From: Actinomycetes bacterium
GTDB lineage: Bacteria > Actinomycetota > Thermoleophilia > Solirubrobacterales > 70-9
Assembly: GCA_023436605.1 (NCBI GenBank)
Contig: JAEZIQ010000065.1
Coordinates: 1 to 7,356, forward strand
Length of the DNA: 7,356 nt
Direction of reading: 5' to 3'
Shown: positions 6,569 through 7,356 of the stretch, one piece after another
How the letters are laid out: each line of letters starts with the position of its first letter
Position numbering within the stretch: the stretch's first letter is position 1
Notes under the pieces: model-generated
Database searches by the model: none
What the model was told of the DNA's origin: nothing
Seen by the model: only the letters and a program-made list of their open reading frames with translations
Program-made: the position numbers and the translations under genes

Positions 6569-7282
6569 TTAGATGCTGGATTCGGCGGCGGTGTGGATGT
6601 CCCTGTAAGCCTGGGCAGGGTCGTCGGAACCGAAGATCGCCGAACCGGCGACCATCAAGGTCGCTCCGGCCGCCGCCATCGGGCCGGCCGTCTTCGTACC
6701 GATGCCGCCGTCGACCTCGATCAGGACATCGTCACCGACCAGATCCCGCATGCGCCGGACCTTGTCGGGCGAAGTTTCGATGAAGGGCTGGCCGCCCCAG
6801 CCCGGGTTGACGGTCATGACGAGGATTTCGTCGACCATCCCGCCGAGCTCGGAAACGGCTTCAACCGGAGTGCCGGGGTTGATCGCGACGCCGGCCAGGC
6901 AGCCCAGTTCGCGAATTGCGTGACAGCAGCGATGGGCGTGCGGGGTCGCTTCTTCGTGGAAGATGATCGAGTCCGCCCCGGCCTTTGCGAAATCCTCGAA
7001 CTGGCGGTCCGGGTTCTCGATCATCAAGTGGACATCAATCACCCCGCCGGCCTCGTGGACCTGGTCGGCGATCCCGGAAAGAACGAGCGGCCCAATCGTG
7101 ATCGGGGGGACGAACTGGCCGTCCATCACGTCGAAGTGGATGACCCGTGCGCCGGCGTCCATGACCTCGGCGATCTGGGCGCCCAGGATGCCGAAATCGG
7201 CGGAAAGGATCGAAGGGGCAATGCGAATGCCCTGGAAAGCTTCGGGCACGGGTGTTTCGGCGGTGCGGGGCTGGTCGGTCAT
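6569..7282 (-). CDS. rpe: Ribulose-phosphate 3-epimerase
   Basis: Rpe interconverts D-ribulose 5-phosphate and D-xylulose 5-phosphate in the cytoplasmic pentose phosphate pathway. The 237-residue product is a TIM barrel with APSILSADF (22-30), HFDVMDGQFVPP (49-60), HLMIENPDR (85-93), MTVNPGWGGQ (156-165) and VDGGI (190-194). The predicted metal ligands His49, Asp51, His85 and Asp191, including the two acid/base aspartates, are all present. An N-terminal stretch of about 18 residues precedes the barrel. The ATG at 7282 has AGGA nine bases upstream and lies 18 bases after the preceding stop, so it is probably co-transcribed with the upstream gene. Its substrate is also that of the RibB half of RibBA. 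Linkage of rpe to rib genes is common in actinobacteria, but here it is interrupted by two opposite-strand genes. Confidence 0.96.
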   Translation of the reverse strand: MTDQPRTAETPVPEAFQGIRIAPSILSADFGILGAQIAEVMDAGARVIHFDVMDGQFVPPITIGPLVLSGIADQVHEAGGVIDVHLMIENPDRQFEDFAKAGADSIIFHEEATPHAHRCCHAIRELGCLAGVAINPGTPVEAVSELGGMVDEILVMTVNPGWGGQPFIETSPDKVRRMRDLVGDDVLIEVDGGIGTKTAGPMAAAGATLMVAGSAIFGSDDPAQAYRDIHTAAESSI

Positions 7283-7300
7283 CGGGTTCCTGGTCGGGGT

Positions 7301-7356
7301 TCAGATCGGTTGGAGCATCGAAGAGCCGCAACTCTGGCAGCTCATGTCTTCAGCGG
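7301..7356 (-). CDS. C-terminal end of an unknown gene upstream of rpe, ending in a Cys-X2-Cys motif
   Basis: On the minus strand one frame is open from the window edge to a TGA at 7303-7301. Its visible residues are A-E-D-M-S-C-Q-S-C-G-S-S-M-L-Q-P-I. The other two minus frames stop earlier. The C-Q-S-C-G sequence resembles one half of a zinc ribbon or rubredoxin-like knuckle at a protein C-terminus. The stop lies 18 bases before rpe, and the gap carries the rpe ribosome-binding site, so this looks like the end of the preceding gene of the operon. In mycobacteria an rsmB-like RNA methyltransferase gene precedes rpe, but nothing visible here identifies that family. A separate 14-codon frame from the internal ATG (7345) is possible but less likely. 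Confidence 0.45.
   Translation of the reverse strand, partial: AEDMSCQSCGSSMLQPI

Overview
The window looks like chromosomal DNA from a high-GC actinobacterium. C or G dominates third codon positions, many reading frames are open on the strand opposite each gene, and the gene order (an rpe homologue near ribD-ribE-ribBA-ribH) matches the actinobacterial riboflavin locus. Protein flavour, especially the fused RibBA, suggests the class Thermoleophilia (Solirubrobacterales-like). That placement is an inference from remembered sequences, not a database result.

Layout from left to right: (1) bases 1-205 hold no confident gene. They contain two stem-loops with matching outer arms, an AT-rich dyad and possibly the first codons of a minus-strand gene running off the left edge. 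(2) rpmB (ribosomal protein L28) is on the minus strand at 206-397. (3) A complete riboflavin operon on the minus strand is read ribD (4009-2879), ribE (2879-2262), ribBA (2234-918), ribH (925-470). Junctions are overlapping or very tight, so translation is probably coupled. Together the four genes encode every dedicated enzyme from GTP and ribulose 5-phosphate to riboflavin except the separate phosphatase. (4) On the plus strand, a two-gene unit encodes a membrane-anchored family-2 glycosyltransferase (4029-5024) and a 12-helix polysaccharide/lipid-sugar flippase (5045-6472). (5) A convergent 96-base spacer contains a 12-bp perfect inverted repeat. (6) rpe (ribulose-phosphate 3-epimerase) is on the minus strand at 6569-7282. 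Upstream of it is the last part of another reading frame ending in a Cys-X2-Cys motif.

Metabolically, rpe and the rib genes share ribulose 5-phosphate: Rpe interconverts it with xylulose 5-phosphate, and the RibB half of RibBA consumes it. The glycosyltransferase/flippase pair sits between rpe and ribD on the opposite strand and has no evident link to flavin synthesis. It looks like a small cell-envelope glycan cassette placed inside an otherwise conserved neighbourhood. Its start codon is only 19 bases from that of ribD, and neither start has a Shine-Dalgarno sequence, so short-leader or leaderless divergent transcription is likely. No FMN riboswitch is visible upstream of ribD.

I found no mobile element, CRISPR array, tRNA, rRNA or defence system. 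Most of the window is well-understood housekeeping DNA. The points most worth a second look are the envelope cassette, the altered RibD deaminase motifs, the 19-base divergent spacer and the non-coding stem-loops.
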